From: Nostocoides_A vanveenii
Lineage (GTDB): Bacteria > Actinomycetota > Actinomycetes > Actinomycetales > Dermatophilaceae
Reading direction: 5' to 3'
Length of the DNA: 64,000 nt
Assembly: GCF_039531165.1 (NCBI RefSeq)
Contig: NZ_BAAAPN010000011.1
Span: 1 to 64,000 of the forward strand
The position numbers and the translations under genes are program-made. Every line of letters begins with the position of its first letter. Positions within the stretch are counted from its first letter, which is position 1. Shown here in pieces: positions 53,286-61,776 of the stretch. The notes under the pieces were generated by a model. The model was not told the origin of the DNA, did not search any database, and saw only the letters and a program-made list of their open reading frames with translations.

Positions 53286-54310
53286 CCAGCATGACGACTC
53301 CTCCCGGCGTGACCCATGCGCCGGCCCGACGGCTCACCGCAACCCGGCGGGCGGCCCTCGGCCTGGCGCTGGGCGCCACCGTGCTCACCTCGGCGTGCGG
53401 TCTGCCCGATCACGTAGTCGGCCTGCACGACGCGCCGACCGAGACCGTGTCAGGGGCGCCCTTCGGGGAGGCGACGGCGCAGGAGATCACCTCGGCGACC
53501 CTGACCGAAGCCGACCGGCTGCTGGCCAGCGACGCCTCCGAGAAGCAGCTGACGGCGATCCTGACCGGGCCCGCCCTGCGACTGGCTCAGGTGGCGCCGC
53601 GCTTCCGCACGGGCGACCCGGGCGCGCTGCAGGCCCCTAGCGCGCCGACCATCCTGGCCATCTCCACCGGTCGCGCCTGGCCACGCACGATCCTCGCGAC
53701 CACCCAGAGCGACGGGGTCCAGCGGGTTCACGTGCTCACCTCGGCCTCACCCACAGCGCCCTTCAAGCTCTGGCTTACCGCGGATCTGTTGGCCGGTGCC
53801 AGCATCCCGGCCCTGCCGCCGCTCGGCGACGGCACGACGCTGGTCGGCAAGGATCACGGCCTGGTGGCCTTGCCCACCCAGGTCTTCACTCTCTACGGTC
53901 AGCTGCTGAACTCCCCGACCACCAAGGCATCCAGCGCAGTCGTCTCGGCCCGCGACGCCTTCGCCAGCGCGATCAAGGCCAGTTCCGCCCAGCAGATCAA
54001 GGCCCTGGGCAAGCTCGGCACCTTCAAGCGGACCAATGCGCCGATCGCCGACAGCATCCTCGCCTTCCGTCTTGCCGACGGCAGCGCTCTCGCCTTCGCG
54101 CAGTTGACCCGCACCGACACCGTCAAGCCGACGAGCAAGGCCAAGCGTCTCGATCTGCCGAAGGACCTGGCCACCTTGGCCAAGCGCAAATCGGTGACCG
54201 AAGCCCTCCGCCTGACCACGATCGAGACGCTGATCGCCATCATCCCGGTCGAGAAGAAGGCCACCGTCATCGGAGCCGCGGAGCAACTCGTTGGCCTCAA
54301 CGCGAAATAG
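53282..54310 (+). CDS. Predicted lipoprotein
   Basis: A 342-residue secreted protein. After a basic start comes the hydrophobic segment AALGLALGATVLTSAC with a lipobox (LTSAC), so the cysteine is likely lipid-modified and anchored outside the membrane. The rest is polar with no recognised catalytic motif; KASSAVVSARDAFASAIKAS and later Lys-rich stretches are notable. Its start overlaps the preceding membrane protein gene (ATGA). Function unknown. Confidence 0.78.
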   Translation: MTSMTTPPGVTHAPARRLTATRRAALGLALGATVLTSACGLPDHVVGLHDAPTETVSGAPFGEATAQEITSATLTEADRLLASDASEKQLTAILTGPALRLAQVAPRFRTGDPGALQAPSAPTILAISTGRAWPRTILATTQSDGVQRVHVLTSASPTAPFKLWLTADLLAGASIPALPPLGDGTTLVGKDHGLVALPTQVFTLYGQLLNSPTTKASSAVVSARDAFASAIKASSAQQIKALGKLGTFKRTNAPIADSILAFRLADGSALAFAQLTRTDTVKPTSKAKRLDLPKDLATLAKRKSVTEALRLTTIETLIAIIPVEKKATVIGAAEQLVGLNAK

Positions 54311-54375
54311 CAGACGACCGGCGTCTGAGTCCTACCCGGCCCGAGCGACCCCGGCCACCTGAGAGAATCGCCCGT

Positions 54376-55287
54376 ATGACGCAGCCTTCCGTTCCCACGG
54401 GCGCCACACGTGGCGCTGTCGACCTCACCGGACTCCAGCACGATGCCGCTCCGGCTTCCGGCGCGGGCGGCCGGGGAGCGGCGGACAACATCCACGTCGT
54501 CGGGACCGACGCCAACTTCAACGAGATCGTCGGGCGTTCGGTCCGGGTCCCGAGCCTGCTGGTTCTGGTCTCCAAGCGCCTGCCCGAGTCCGTCGTCTTC
54601 CTCGGCACCGTGATCGACATTGCCCGCAGCCTCCAAGGGCGCGTCCAGGTCGTCAGCGTCGACCTCGACGGCAACCCCGGGCTGCTGCAGACCCTGCGCG
54701 TCCAGTCCGTCCCGGTGACCATGGGTTTGTTGCAGGGCCAGGCCATCCCGATGTTCGACGGGGTCGCCACCGAGGCCGAGGTCCGCGCGATCGTGGACCA
54801 ATTCCTCCAGGTCGCGGTGCAGCAGGGCGTCACCGGCCGGGTCGAGGTCGCGGCGCCCGAGACGCCCGAGGAACTCCCCCCGCTCCACCAGGAAGCCTTC
54901 GACGCGATCGAGCGGGGCGACTATGCGGGGGCGCGCACGGCATACGGCAAGGCCTTGGCCCAAAATCCCAAGGACCACGAGGCCGAGGTGGGCCTGGCGC
55001 AGGTCGGCCTTCTCGAGCGCACCGCGGACGCCGAGCTCACGGCGGCCCGTGAGGCAGCGGCCGCCAATCCCGATGATGTCGCGGCGCAGACCCTCGTCGC
55101 CGATCTCGATCTGCTCGGTGGGCACGTCGAGGACGCCTTCGGCCGCCTGATCGACCTCGTCAAGCGCACCTCGGGCGATGAGCGGACGGCGGCTCGCGAT
55201 CATCTCGTGCAGTTGTTCGCCGTCATCGGCAATGCCGACGACCGCGTCAAGAAGGCGCGGACGGCCTTGATGAGCGCCCTGTTCTGA
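54376..55287 (+). CDS. Thioredoxin-TPR protein (YbbN/CnoX-like)
   Basis: A 303-residue protein with a thioredoxin fold (about residues 40-145) followed by TPR-like helices (FDAIERGDYAGARTAYGKAL and following). At the place of the CxxC active site the sequence reads LVSKRLPESVVF, without cysteines, so it cannot act as a redox enzyme. E. coli YbbN/CnoX is a holdase that hands clients to chaperones; a co-chaperone role is likely here too. It stands alone between the lipoprotein and esterase genes. Confidence 0.85.
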   Translation: MTQPSVPTGATRGAVDLTGLQHDAAPASGAGGRGAADNIHVVGTDANFNEIVGRSVRVPSLLVLVSKRLPESVVFLGTVIDIARSLQGRVQVVSVDLDGNPGLLQTLRVQSVPVTMGLLQGQAIPMFDGVATEAEVRAIVDQFLQVAVQQGVTGRVEVAAPETPEELPPLHQEAFDAIERGDYAGARTAYGKALAQNPKDHEAEVGLAQVGLLERTADAELTAAREAAAANPDDVAAQTLVADLDLLGGHVEDAFGRLIDLVKRTSGDERTAARDHLVQLFAVIGNADDRVKKARTALMSALF

Positions 55288-55362
55288 GGCGGCCGCGAGA
55301 CATTCGGCGCGGCCCATCGCGTCCGGTCACCAAACCAAGGCCTTTTGGGGTTGGATGGGCCC

Positions 55363-56109
55363 ATGTCCGAGCGCATCGAACTCCCCGTTCCTGGCACCGA
55401 CGCCACCCTCGGGGTGATTCGTCACGGGCATTTCGGCCGGCCCATGCTGGTCTTTCCCTCCGAAGCCGGGCGCGCCGAGGACTTCGCCAACAACGGCATG
55501 CTCGATGCGATCCGCGGCCTTGTCGACGCCGGGCGGGTGACACTCTTTTGTGTCGATTCCCTCGACGGCTGGACGTGGTCGGCCCGAGACCAGCCGACCG
55601 AGGAACGCGCCCGTCGGCACGGCATCTACCACGACTGGCTGGAGCAGTCCGTCCTGCCACACATCGCCTACGAGATGGGCGGCTGGCAGACCGAGATCAT
55701 CACCTGCGGGGCATCCTTGGGCGCCTATCACGCCGCGCACTTCACGTTGCAGCGGGCCGACGTGGCCCCCCTTGCCATCGGGATGTCCGGCAGCTACGAC
55801 CCGACCACATGGCGTGGCTGGGGCGACATCGGCGACGCCACCTACTTCGCCAACCCGATGGCGTATGTCCGCGGTGCCGACGGCGACCACCTGAACTGGC
55901 TGCGCTCGCGCGCGAGCCTGCTGCTCGTCGTCGGCCAGGGCCCCTTCGAGTGGGAACCCACGAAGTCCTACCCCTCGACCCTCGCCTTTGCCGATGTGCT
56001 GCGCGAGAAGGGCATTCCGCACCAACTCGATGTCTGGGGGTATGACAGCGCCCACGACTGGCCGTGGTGGCAGCGCCAACTCGCCCATCACCTGCCCCGC
56101 TTCGTCTGA
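55363..56109 (+). CDS. Alpha/beta-hydrolase of the esterase (EstA/esterase D-like) family
   Basis: A 248-residue hydrolase of the putative-esterase family. The nucleophile elbow is ITCGASLGAYHAAH with Ser in GASLG, and the catalytic His is probably that of YDSAHDWPWW near the end. It has no signal peptide, so it acts in the cytosol. An ATP-grasp-like gene follows after 40 bases with a strong ribosome site, suggesting one transcript and a shared pathway. ATG 55363 is used; another in-frame start lies at 55345. Confidence 0.85.
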   Translation: MSERIELPVPGTDATLGVIRHGHFGRPMLVFPSEAGRAEDFANNGMLDAIRGLVDAGRVTLFCVDSLDGWTWSARDQPTEERARRHGIYHDWLEQSVLPHIAYEMGGWQTEIITCGASLGAYHAAHFTLQRADVAPLAIGMSGSYDPTTWRGWGDIGDATYFANPMAYVRGADGDHLNWLRSRASLLLVVGQGPFEWEPTKSYPSTLAFADVLREKGIPHQLDVWGYDSAHDWPWWQRQLAHHLPRFV

Positions 56110-56149
56110 TCCACCGTCCGCGCAAGTCCACCGCCAAAGGAGTCACCTG

Positions 56150-57406
56150 ATGTCGACGACGCAACGCGACCACCTCATCGGCCTGCTGCTCGGGGCCGAG
56201 GAGGACTGGCCCAGCGCCTTCGAGGCGCTGGCCCGCAAGCTTGGGGTCCTGCATACGGCCGATGGGGCACAACACCGGATCGAGACCGAACGGGTGAGCA
56301 TCGAGCCGTTCAATCTGCGCGACAAGCCCCGCCAGGACCTGTGCATCGACCGGCTCGCCTATTGGTATTACCACCCTCGAGAGTGGCTGAAGAAGGCCGC
56401 GCTAATGGACGATGTCTACCTGCTCAACAGCCCCTTCACCTTCCAGTCGATGGAGAAGCATTCGGCCTATTGCGCGATGCTACGGCTGGGGTTGAACGTG
56501 CCCAATACGGTGCTCGTGCCCTACAAGCACCCGGTCGACAATGCCCGCTGGGCCTACACCTCGGCGAAGTACAACCAGCAGTTCGATCTCGACCAGATCG
56601 CCGGCGACATGGGCTATCCGCTGTTCATGAAGCCCTTCGATGGCGGTGGCTGGCGCGGAGTGTCGCGCGTGCGCAATAGCGACGAACTCCACAAGGCGTA
56701 TGACGAGTCCGGCGAGATGCTCATGCACTTGCAGGAATCGATCGACTTCGACGTCTTCGCCCGCGCCCTGACCATCGGGCCGGAGTCGATGGTCATGAAG
56801 TTCCGCCCGGACGAGCCGATGCACGATCGCTACGAGGTCTCGCATGATTTCCTGTCGGAAAAGGCGGGCAAGGAGGCGATCGCCATTAGCCAGACGGTCA
56901 ATGCCTTCTTCCGGTGGGAGTTCAACTCCTGCGAGATGCTCGTCAAGGATGACGTGCTCTACCCGATCGACTATGCCAATGCGTGCCCGGACGTGGCGGT
57001 GACGTCGCTGCACTACTACTTCCCGTGGGCGATGAAGTCGCTGCTGAAGTGGTCGGCCTTCTGCGTCGTCACCGACCGAAAGGCCAAGACCCAGGTCGAC
57101 ACCGACCCGTGGTTCGCCGTGGCCGACAATGCCGATCTCGATTACGACGCCAAGATCCTGGCCTATCAGGGGCTCGCGGACCAGCATTTCGACAAGGACC
57201 GCTATCTGGAGTTCTGCGCGACAACCCTGCCCAATATCGACGAAATGGTCTATGACTACATCGTCTCGCCCGAGTTCCGCTCGATGCTCACCTCGACGAT
57301 CCAGCAAACCTACCCCAGGCACGAGTGGGAGCGCTTCGAGGGCCACTTCGGTGGCCTGCTGACGATGTGGGCCGACGACAACGCCCAACTCGCCGGCAAC
57401 GCCTGA
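56150..57406 (+). CDS. ATP-grasp-like protein of unknown function
   Basis: A 418-residue protein. The central part has features of an ATP-grasp ligase: YPLFMKPFDGGGWRGVSRVR gives the lysine and glycine-rich loop, and further on come MLVKDDVLYPIDYANACPD and acidic residues that could bind Mg-ATP. ATP-grasp enzymes join a carboxylate to an amine or thiol; the substrates here are unknown. AAAGGAG lies 8-14 bases before the ATG. The partner is the esterase gene just upstream; a hydrolase plus ligase pair suggests making or recycling an ester- or amide-linked metabolite. A strong double-stem terminator follows. Confidence 0.7.
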   Translation: MSTTQRDHLIGLLLGAEEDWPSAFEALARKLGVLHTADGAQHRIETERVSIEPFNLRDKPRQDLCIDRLAYWYYHPREWLKKAALMDDVYLLNSPFTFQSMEKHSAYCAMLRLGLNVPNTVLVPYKHPVDNARWAYTSAKYNQQFDLDQIAGDMGYPLFMKPFDGGGWRGVSRVRNSDELHKAYDESGEMLMHLQESIDFDVFARALTIGPESMVMKFRPDEPMHDRYEVSHDFLSEKAGKEAIAISQTVNAFFRWEFNSCEMLVKDDVLYPIDYANACPDVAVTSLHYYFPWAMKSLLKWSAFCVVTDRKAKTQVDTDPWFAVADNADLDYDAKILAYQGLADQHFDKDRYLEFCATTLPNIDEMVYDYIVSPEFRSMLTSTIQQTYPRHEWERFEGHFGGLLTMWADDNAQLAGNA

Positions 57407-57433
57407 CCAGAGCTGCGAAACCGGGTTACCAGC

Positions 57434-57485
57434 GGGTAGGTGAGTCGAAGCGGGCGCTATACCGCCCGCTTTGTCACACCTACCC
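57434..57485. terminator. Double-stem terminator
   Basis: The inner stem AAGCGGGCG/CGCCCGCTT (57448-57471) has a 6-base loop. The outer stem GGGTAGGTG/CACCTACCC (57434-57442, 57477-57485) encloses it. A TTTG follows the inner stem on the plus strand. It lies between the convergent ATP-grasp and epimerase genes and can serve both. Confidence 0.8.
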
Positions 57486-57506
57486 ACGAGTAGGTGTTGC
57501 AGGCTG

Positions 57507-58397
57507 TCAGCCGGCCAGGGCAGCCGCGAGCACCTCGTCTACGGACGCGTCCCGGTGCTCGAAGCCGGTCGCGAGCAAGCGCTCTGGCAGCACCCGCTGG
57601 CTGGCCAGGATCTCGCCGGCGAACTCGCCGACCACGAGCCGGAGGGCAAAACCCGGCGCCGGCAGCACGCTCGGGCGGTGCACGAGCCGGCCCAACTCGG
57701 CGGCCACTTCGCGTTGACGCGGTGGTTCGACGCCGACCAGGTTGACCGGGCCGGTGATCTCCGGGTGATCGATGAGGTGCATGAGCGCAGCGACCTCGTC
57801 ACGCAGCGAGATGATCGGCCAGTACTGCTTGCCCGAGCCCAGCGGCCCACCGGCCCCGAGTCGGGTTGCTCGCAGCAGGGGAGCGAGGGCGCCGCCGCGC
57901 TGGGTCATCACCAGCCCGGTGCGGGCGAAACTGACGGGCCGGCCGGCCTCGACCAGGGGCGCGGCGGCGTCCTCCCACGCCCGGACGACTTCGGCGAGGA
58001 AGCCGACTCCGCGCGGGCTGCCCTCGGTCAGCACCTCCTCGCCACGATCGCCATACGCCCCGACGGCAGACCCGTTGACCAGCGCGATCGGCTCGTCGGA
58101 CGCCTCGATGGCCGCGACGATCGTGCGTGTCGCCCGCACCCGGGAGGTGAGGATGGCGGCCCTGTGCTCGGTGTTCCACCGCGTGTCGCCGACGCCGGCG
58201 CCCGCGAGATTGACGACCGTATGCACGCCCGCCAGCCCCGCGTCGAAGATCTCCTTCGCGGGGTCCCAGGAGCGTTCGTCGGGTCCGGCGGCCGGGCGCC
58301 GGACCAGGACGATCACCCGATCGCCCCGATCCCGCAGGGCCTGCGTGAGCGCTGTCCCGATCAGGCCACTGGCGCCCGAGATCCCGACCGTGAGCAC
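57507..58397 (-). CDS. TIGR01777-type sugar-epimerase-like protein
   Basis: A 296-residue SDR-fold protein. The cofactor loop is ISGASGLIGTALTQAL (GxSGxxG), VVNLAGAGVGDTRW is the next block, and LVNGSAVGAYGDRGEEVLTE the conserved active-site region (YG in place of the usual YxxxK). The C-terminal DUF1731 region is VLPAPGFALRLVVGEFAGEI. Members (YfcH-like) have no established reaction. GTG start 18 bases downstream of the sucB stop, so it is probably the last gene of the sucB transcript. Confidence 0.92.
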   Translation of the reverse strand: MLTVGISGASGLIGTALTQALRDRGDRVIVLVRRPAAGPDERSWDPAKEIFDAGLAGVHTVVNLAGAGVGDTRWNTEHRAAILTSRVRATRTIVAAIEASDEPIALVNGSAVGAYGDRGEEVLTEGSPRGVGFLAEVVRAWEDAAAPLVEAGRPVSFARTGLVMTQRGGALAPLLRATRLGAGGPLGSGKQYWPIISLRDEVAALMHLIDHPEITGPVNLVGVEPPRQREVAAELGRLVHRPSVLPAPGFALRLVVGEFAGEILASQRVLPERLLATGFEHRDASVDEVLAAALAG

Positions 58398-58414
58398 GGC
58401 GAGCCGCCCGAACC

Positions 58415-60307
58415 CTACAGGCCGAGGGAGGCCTCGAAGCGGCCCTCCTCGAGCCGCTCCTTGACCGTGCCCAGGAAGCGGGCCGCGTCGGCGCCGTCGA
58501 CGACGCGGTGGTCGTAGGAGAGCGCAAGATACATCATCGAGCGGATCGCGATGGTCTCGGCGCCGTCCTCGTCCTTGACGACGACCGGGCGGCGCACGAT
58601 GGCCCCGGTGCCGAGCATCGCCACTTGCGGCTGGTTGAGGATCGGGGTGTCGAAGAGCGCGCCCCGGCTGCCGGTGTTGGTGATCGTGAAGGTTCCGCCC
58701 GAGAGCTCGTCCGGGGTGATCTTGTTGTCCCGCGTGCGCGCCGCGATGTCGGCGATCGCGCGGGCCAACCCGGCGATATTGAGGTCGCCGGCGTTCTTAA
58801 CGACCGGGACTATCAGACCCTTGGGGGTGTCGACCGCGATCGCGAGGTTCTCGCTGCCGTGGTAGACGATGTCGTCGCCCTCGACGCTGGCGTTGATATT
58901 CGGGTGCGCCTTGAGCGCCTCCACACTGGATAGCGCAATGAAGGGCAGGAAGGACAGTTTGGTCCCTTCTCGCTTCTCGAACTCGCCCTTGGCCCGGTCG
59001 CGCAACCGCGCGACTTTGCTCATGTCGACCTCGACGACCGTGGTCAGCTGGGCCGAGACTTGCAGCGACTCCACCATCCGCTGGGCGATGATCTTGCGCA
59101 GGCGGGTCATCTTCTCGCGTGTGCCGCGCTTGGTGGTGTCGGCCGCCGCGATAGTCGCGGCCGCCGGTGCGCTCGGCGCGGCGGGTGCCGGGGCGGCAGC
59201 AGGCGCGGGCGCCGGTGCGGCGGCGGCCTTCTTGGCCTCGGCCGCGTCCAGGACGTCCTGCTTGCGGATGCGTCCGCCGATGCCGGTGCCCGTGATCGAC
59301 CCGAGGTCGATGTCGTTGTCCGCGGCCAGCTTGCGCACCAAGGGCGTGACGTATGCCGCTGCGTCCCGCCCGCCATCGCCCTCGCCGTCCGACGGCTCTG
59401 TCTCCGCGGCCGGGGCCGGGGCCGGGGCCGCGGCCGCGGGAGCGGGGGCAGCAGGAGCGGGGGCGGGAGGAGCCGGCGCTGCCGGGGCGGGGGCAGCGGC
59501 CGCCGGAGCCGGGGCAGGAGGCGCCTCGGGGGCCGGGGCAGCCGCGGCCGGCGCGGGCTCGGGAGCCTTGGCCGGCTCTGGCTTGGCAGCAGCAGCCGGT
59601 GCTGCCTCCGGGGCGGCAGCCGGGGCCTCGGCCACTGCTGTGCCGCCGATGATCGCCAGGTCCGCGCCGACGGCGACCGTCTCGTCCTCGGGGACGAGGA
59701 TCTTGGTCAGGGTGCCGGCGGCTGGGGAGGGAATCTCGGTGTCGACCTTGTCGGTGGAGACCTCCAACAACGGCTCGTCGACGGCGACCTCATCGCCTTC
59801 CGTCTTCAGCCAGCGCGTCACGGTGCCTTCGGTGACGGATTCACCGAGCGCGGGCATGGTCACGGTCGTGCCGCCCTCGACGGAACCACCACCCGAGCCG
59901 GCAGCCGGGGCCGGGACTTCGGAGTCGACCGGCGCCTCGGTCGACGGTGCCTCCGGCGCCTGCTCGGCGGCGGCCTCGGCTTGGGCGGGGGCCTCGGAGT
60001 CGACGGGGGCCTCGGTCGACGGTGCCTCCGGCGCCTGCTCGGCCGGCGCTTCGGCAGCCGGTGCATCCGACCCGTCTCCGATCACGGCCAAATCGGCTCC
60101 CACGGCGACCGTCTCGTCCTCCTGGACCAGGATCTCGGTCAGCGTGCCGGCTACTGGCGATGGGATCTCGGTGTCGACCTTGTCGGTCGAGACCTCCAGC
60201 AGCGGCTCGTCGACTGCCACCTGGTCACCCACGGACTTCAGCCACCTGGTCACGGTGCCCTCGGTGACGGATTCGCCGAGCGCCGGCATGGTGACGCGTT
60301 CAGACAT
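58415..60307 (-). CDS. sucB: Dihydrolipoamide acyltransferase (E2 of 2-oxo-acid dehydrogenase)
   Basis: A 630-residue E2 core of the 2-oxoglutarate (or mixed 2-oxo-acid) dehydrogenase complex. Two lipoyl domains carry lipoyl-lysines Lys43 and Lys187 in STDKVDTEIPSP. Then come long Ala/Pro-rich linkers and an E3-binding domain (YVTPLVRKLAADNDIDLG). The catalytic domain ends with ALSYDHRVVDGADAARFLGT, carrying the His and Asp of the active site. ATG 60307 has AGAGGAG upstream. lpd (E3) lies immediately upstream on the same strand. Part of the linker is a 75-bp duplication. Confidence 0.95.
   Translation of the reverse strand: MSERVTMPALGESVTEGTVTRWLKSVGDQVAVDEPLLEVSTDKVDTEIPSPVAGTLTEILVQEDETVAVGADLAVIGDGSDAPAAEAPAEQAPEAPSTEAPVDSEAPAQAEAAAEQAPEAPSTEAPVDSEVPAPAAGSGGGSVEGGTTVTMPALGESVTEGTVTRWLKTEGDEVAVDEPLLEVSTDKVDTEIPSPAAGTLTKILVPEDETVAVGADLAIIGGTAVAEAPAAAPEAAPAAAAKPEPAKAPEPAPAAAAPAPEAPPAPAPAAAAPAPAAPAPPAPAPAAPAPAAAAPAPAPAAETEPSDGEGDGGRDAAAYVTPLVRKLAADNDIDLGSITGTGIGGRIRKQDVLDAAEAKKAAAAPAPAPAAAPAPAAPSAPAAATIAAADTTKRGTREKMTRLRKIIAQRMVESLQVSAQLTTVVEVDMSKVARLRDRAKGEFEKREGTKLSFLPFIALSSVEALKAHPNINASVEGDDIVYHGSENLAIAVDTPKGLIVPVVKNAGDLNIAGLARAIADIAARTRDNKITPDELSGGTFTITNTGSRGALFDTPILNQPQVAMLGTGAIVRRPVVVKDEDGAETIAIRSMMYLALSYDHRVVDGADAARFLGTVKERLEEGRFEASLGL
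59921..60043. repeat. 75-bp direct duplication in the sucB linker
   Basis: A 48-base block beginning GGAGTCGAC at 59921 recurs at 59996 with two differences, encoding EQAPEAPSTEAPVDSE twice. The in-frame duplication lengthens the flexible linker after the first lipoyl domain. Confidence 0.8.
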
Positions 60308-60405
60308 GGGGTCGATCTCCTCTGAGAAAAGGGTCGGTTCGGTCACATATGGAGTTTCAGATAGTCACACTCTCACGCATTCCCTGCCGTTGTGCCAGAG
60401 GCCGT

Positions 60406-61776
60406 TCAGGCATGCGCGTGCAGTGGCTTCCCGGCCAAGGCTAGGTGAGCCTCGCCCAGCGCTTCGTTCTGGGTCGGGTGAGCGTGGATCAGAGCGGCGA
60501 CGTCCTCGGCATACGCCTCCCAGCCGACGATCAGCTGCGCCTCGCCGATCTGCTCGCCGACCCGCGATCCGAGCAGGTGCACACCCACCACCGGGCCGCC
60601 CTTCGCCCGGACCAGCTTGACAAAACCCCGCGTCCCGAGAATCTGGCTCTTGCCATTGCCGGCGAGGTTGTACTCGACCACGTCGATCTCGCCATAACGT
60701 TCGCGCGCCGCTGCTTCGGTGAGCCCGACAGAAGCCACCTCCGGCTCGCAATAGGTCACCCGCGGTATGCCGCTCTCCACGATCGGGGCCGGCTGCAACC
60801 CAGCGATCTCCTCGGCCACCAGGATCCCCTGGGCGAAGCCGCGGTGGGCGAGTTGGAGACCGGGCACCAGGTCACCCACGGCATACACGCGTGGGACGCG
60901 GGTGCGGCATACGGAATCGGTGAGGACGTAGCCGCGATCGGTCTCGACGTCGAGATTCTCGATCCCGGGCACCGGGGCAGGTCTGCGTCCGAGAGCCACG
61001 AGGACCAGGTCAGCGCTCAGCGGCTCGCCCTCGGCGAACGTCACCGTGACGCCGTCGGCGTCCTCGCTCACCCCGGTCACCGGCGCGTTGAGGCGGGTGG
61101 CGATGCCGCGCTGCCGGAAGGCGCGCTGCAGGCCGTCCGACAGGGCGGGATCCTCCGCGGCCACCAGCCGCGGCAGCGCCTCGACCACCGTCACCTGCGC
61201 CCCAAAGGAGGCGAAGACCGATGCGAACTCGACCCCGATCACCCCGCCACCGAGCACCACCACGCGCTCGGGGACCGTCGTCAGCGCCAGCGCCCCGTCG
61301 CTGGTGACCACCCGCTCGGACAACGCGATTCCGGGCAGGACTTTGGGGACCGAACCGGTCGCCAGCACCAGATGGCGCCCGCGGATCACCCGGTCGCCGA
61401 CCGCGACGCTGGAGGCGTCCACGACGCGCCCCTCGCCCGCCACGACCTCGATGCCACGGCCCTTGACCAGCCCGGTCAGCCCCTTGAAGAGCCGGTTCAC
61501 GACCCCTTCCCGGTATGCCGCGACGCGCCCGAGGTCGATGCTCGGCTCCCCGAGATCCACCCCGATCGCCGCGGCATGGCGGGCGGTGTCGGCAACCTCG
61601 GCGGCGTGCAGCATCGCCTTGGTCGGGATGCACCCGACGTGCAGGCAGGTCCCACCAAGCTTGTCGCGCTCGACGAGCACGACGGACAGACCGAGTTGAG
61701 CGGCACGCAGGGCGCAGGCATACCCGCCACTGCCGGCGCCGAGGATGACGACATCGGCATCGATATCGGGGCTCAC
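60406..61776 (-). CDS. lpd: Dihydrolipoyl dehydrogenase
   Basis: A 456-residue flavoprotein (E3) that reoxidises dihydrolipoamide with NAD+ for the 2-oxo-acid dehydrogenases and the glycine cleavage system. The FAD loop is VVILGAGSGGYACALRAAQL. The redox disulphide is GGTCLHVGCIPTK, the NAD loop VVVLGGGVIGVEFASVFASF, and the active-site His lies in ALIHAHPTQNEALGEAHLAL. The GTG start overlaps the pepA stop by four bases, so lpd is translated with pepA. sucB follows about 100 bases downstream. Confidence 0.96.
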   Translation of the reverse strand: MSPDIDADVVILGAGSGGYACALRAAQLGLSVVLVERDKLGGTCLHVGCIPTKAMLHAAEVADTARHAAAIGVDLGEPSIDLGRVAAYREGVVNRLFKGLTGLVKGRGIEVVAGEGRVVDASSVAVGDRVIRGRHLVLATGSVPKVLPGIALSERVVTSDGALALTTVPERVVVLGGGVIGVEFASVFASFGAQVTVVEALPRLVAAEDPALSDGLQRAFRQRGIATRLNAPVTGVSEDADGVTVTFAEGEPLSADLVLVALGRRPAPVPGIENLDVETDRGYVLTDSVCRTRVPRVYAVGDLVPGLQLAHRGFAQGILVAEEIAGLQPAPIVESGIPRVTYCEPEVASVGLTEAAARERYGEIDVVEYNLAGNGKSQILGTRGFVKLVRAKGGPVVGVHLLGSRVGEQIGEAQLIVGWEAYAEDVAALIHAHPTQNEALGEAHLALAGKPLHAHA

